5,951 nucleotides of DNA, from assembly GCA_028822475.1 (NCBI GenBank), contig JAPKDT010000131.1:1-5951 (forward strand), read 5' to 3'. The notes beneath the pieces are model-generated. The model saw nothing but the letters and a program-made list of their open reading frames with translations. It had not been told where the DNA came from and did not search any database. Shown here in pieces: positions 5,723 through 5,951 of this stretch (its first letter is position 1; every line of letters begins with the position of its first letter). The DNA is from SAR324 cluster bacterium. GTDB lineage: Bacteria; SAR324; NAC60-12. A program made the translations under genes and the position numbers.

Positions 5723-5951
5723 GAGAAATCCAAGTACACCAAAAGCAATCAGGATCATCAAAACCGGTTCAATCAGCGCGTTTGCTCAGGTCATAATTTT
5801 TTTCAGCGATTCCTGATTCTGCCTGCCGATACGTTCAAAACTTGAGGAAAGGTGACCACTGGATTCACCGAGTGCGATCATTTTGACAAACATTGGTGAA
5901 AAAATTGGGACCATGGAATATGCTTCCCGCAGGGACTTTCCGGCATCAACC
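5678..5951 (-). pseudogene. C-terminal part of a GspF/PilC (T2SF) membrane protein, with an in-frame TGA
   Basis: The gene enters from the right edge. T2SF proteins are the polytopic inner-membrane platform of type II secretion systems and type IV pili. The 54 codons before the TGA include GKSLREAYSMVPIFSPMFVK and then MIALGESSGHL, the family's conserved GE-x-s-G-x-L motif. A TGA at 5788..5786 follows KKIMT. Past it the same frame runs 35 more codons, ANALIEPVLMILIAF and onwards, which is the family's L-x-E-P motif and last membrane helix ending MYLPLFKM, to a TGA stop at 5680..5678. Homology continues across the TGA without a shift, so a single base difference is enough to explain it (from CGA Arg, GGA Gly or TGG Trp). 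It could be a true nonsense mutation, a sequence error or readthrough. If it is a stop, the last helix is lost. Confidence 0.75.

Noticed and set aside
5740..5788. Selenocysteine insertion at the T2SF TGA
   Set aside because: No convincing SECIS hairpin follows the TGA, and the site is at the edge of a membrane helix with no redox role.
5577..5816. Plus-strand frame running from nudL past its stop
   Set aside because: It is out of frame with nudL and antisense to the T2SF gene, whose motifs are clear.
51..5951. Reassigned genetic code (TGA read as Trp or Gly)
   Set aside because: Long genes such as clpA, cysE and pyrE contain no internal TGA, Trp is encoded by TGG, and the proteins ending at TGA have normal family lengths.

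Overview
This 5,951-base window looks like ordinary chromosomal DNA from a Gram-negative bacterium. The pairing of ClpS with ClpA, the full-length serine acetyltransferase and a T2SF-type inner-membrane secretion/pilus protein all fit that. Moderate GC, a long (about 307-residue) serine acetyltransferase and a PyrE with a T-D-G-x-T-K phosphoribosyl loop make me think loosely of former Deltaproteobacteria or related lineages, but this is a guess. No transposase, integrase, CRISPR array, tRNA or rRNA is visible.

Layout. On the minus strand, reading from about position 3666 leftwards: a serine O-acetyltransferase (cysE type), clpS, clpA and the first 13 codons of a further gene cut by the left edge. 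The last three are tightly packed with 9-base gaps. On the plus strand, diverging from cysE across a 128-base region with one candidate promoter per direction: a PyrE-type orotate phosphoribosyltransferase, a small HEPN-domain protein and a NudL-type Nudix CoA pyrophosphatase. The HEPN and Nudix genes are 6 bases apart. At the right edge the C-terminal end of a GspF/PilC family gene enters on the minus strand and overlaps the end of nudL by 45 bases. Its reading frame is interrupted by one TGA just before the last membrane helix.

Function. ClpS delivers N-degron substrates to the ClpA unfoldase, which feeds ClpP (not in the window). CysE makes O-acetylserine for cysteine synthesis. PyrE makes OMP in pyrimidine synthesis. 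NudL hydrolyses CoA and its derivatives. Apart from ClpS/ClpA the genes do not form one evident pathway.

Points for a second look: the in-frame TGA in the T2SF gene; a HEPN gene with an R-D-x3-H motif and no nucleotidyltransferase partner, sitting in frame and almost touching a Nudix gene; three neighbouring gene junctions that are each a single in-frame TGA; and a marked excess of the palindrome TCCGGA (13 copies). I do not see convincing evidence for a new multi-gene system. The HEPN-Nudix pair is the nearest candidate.
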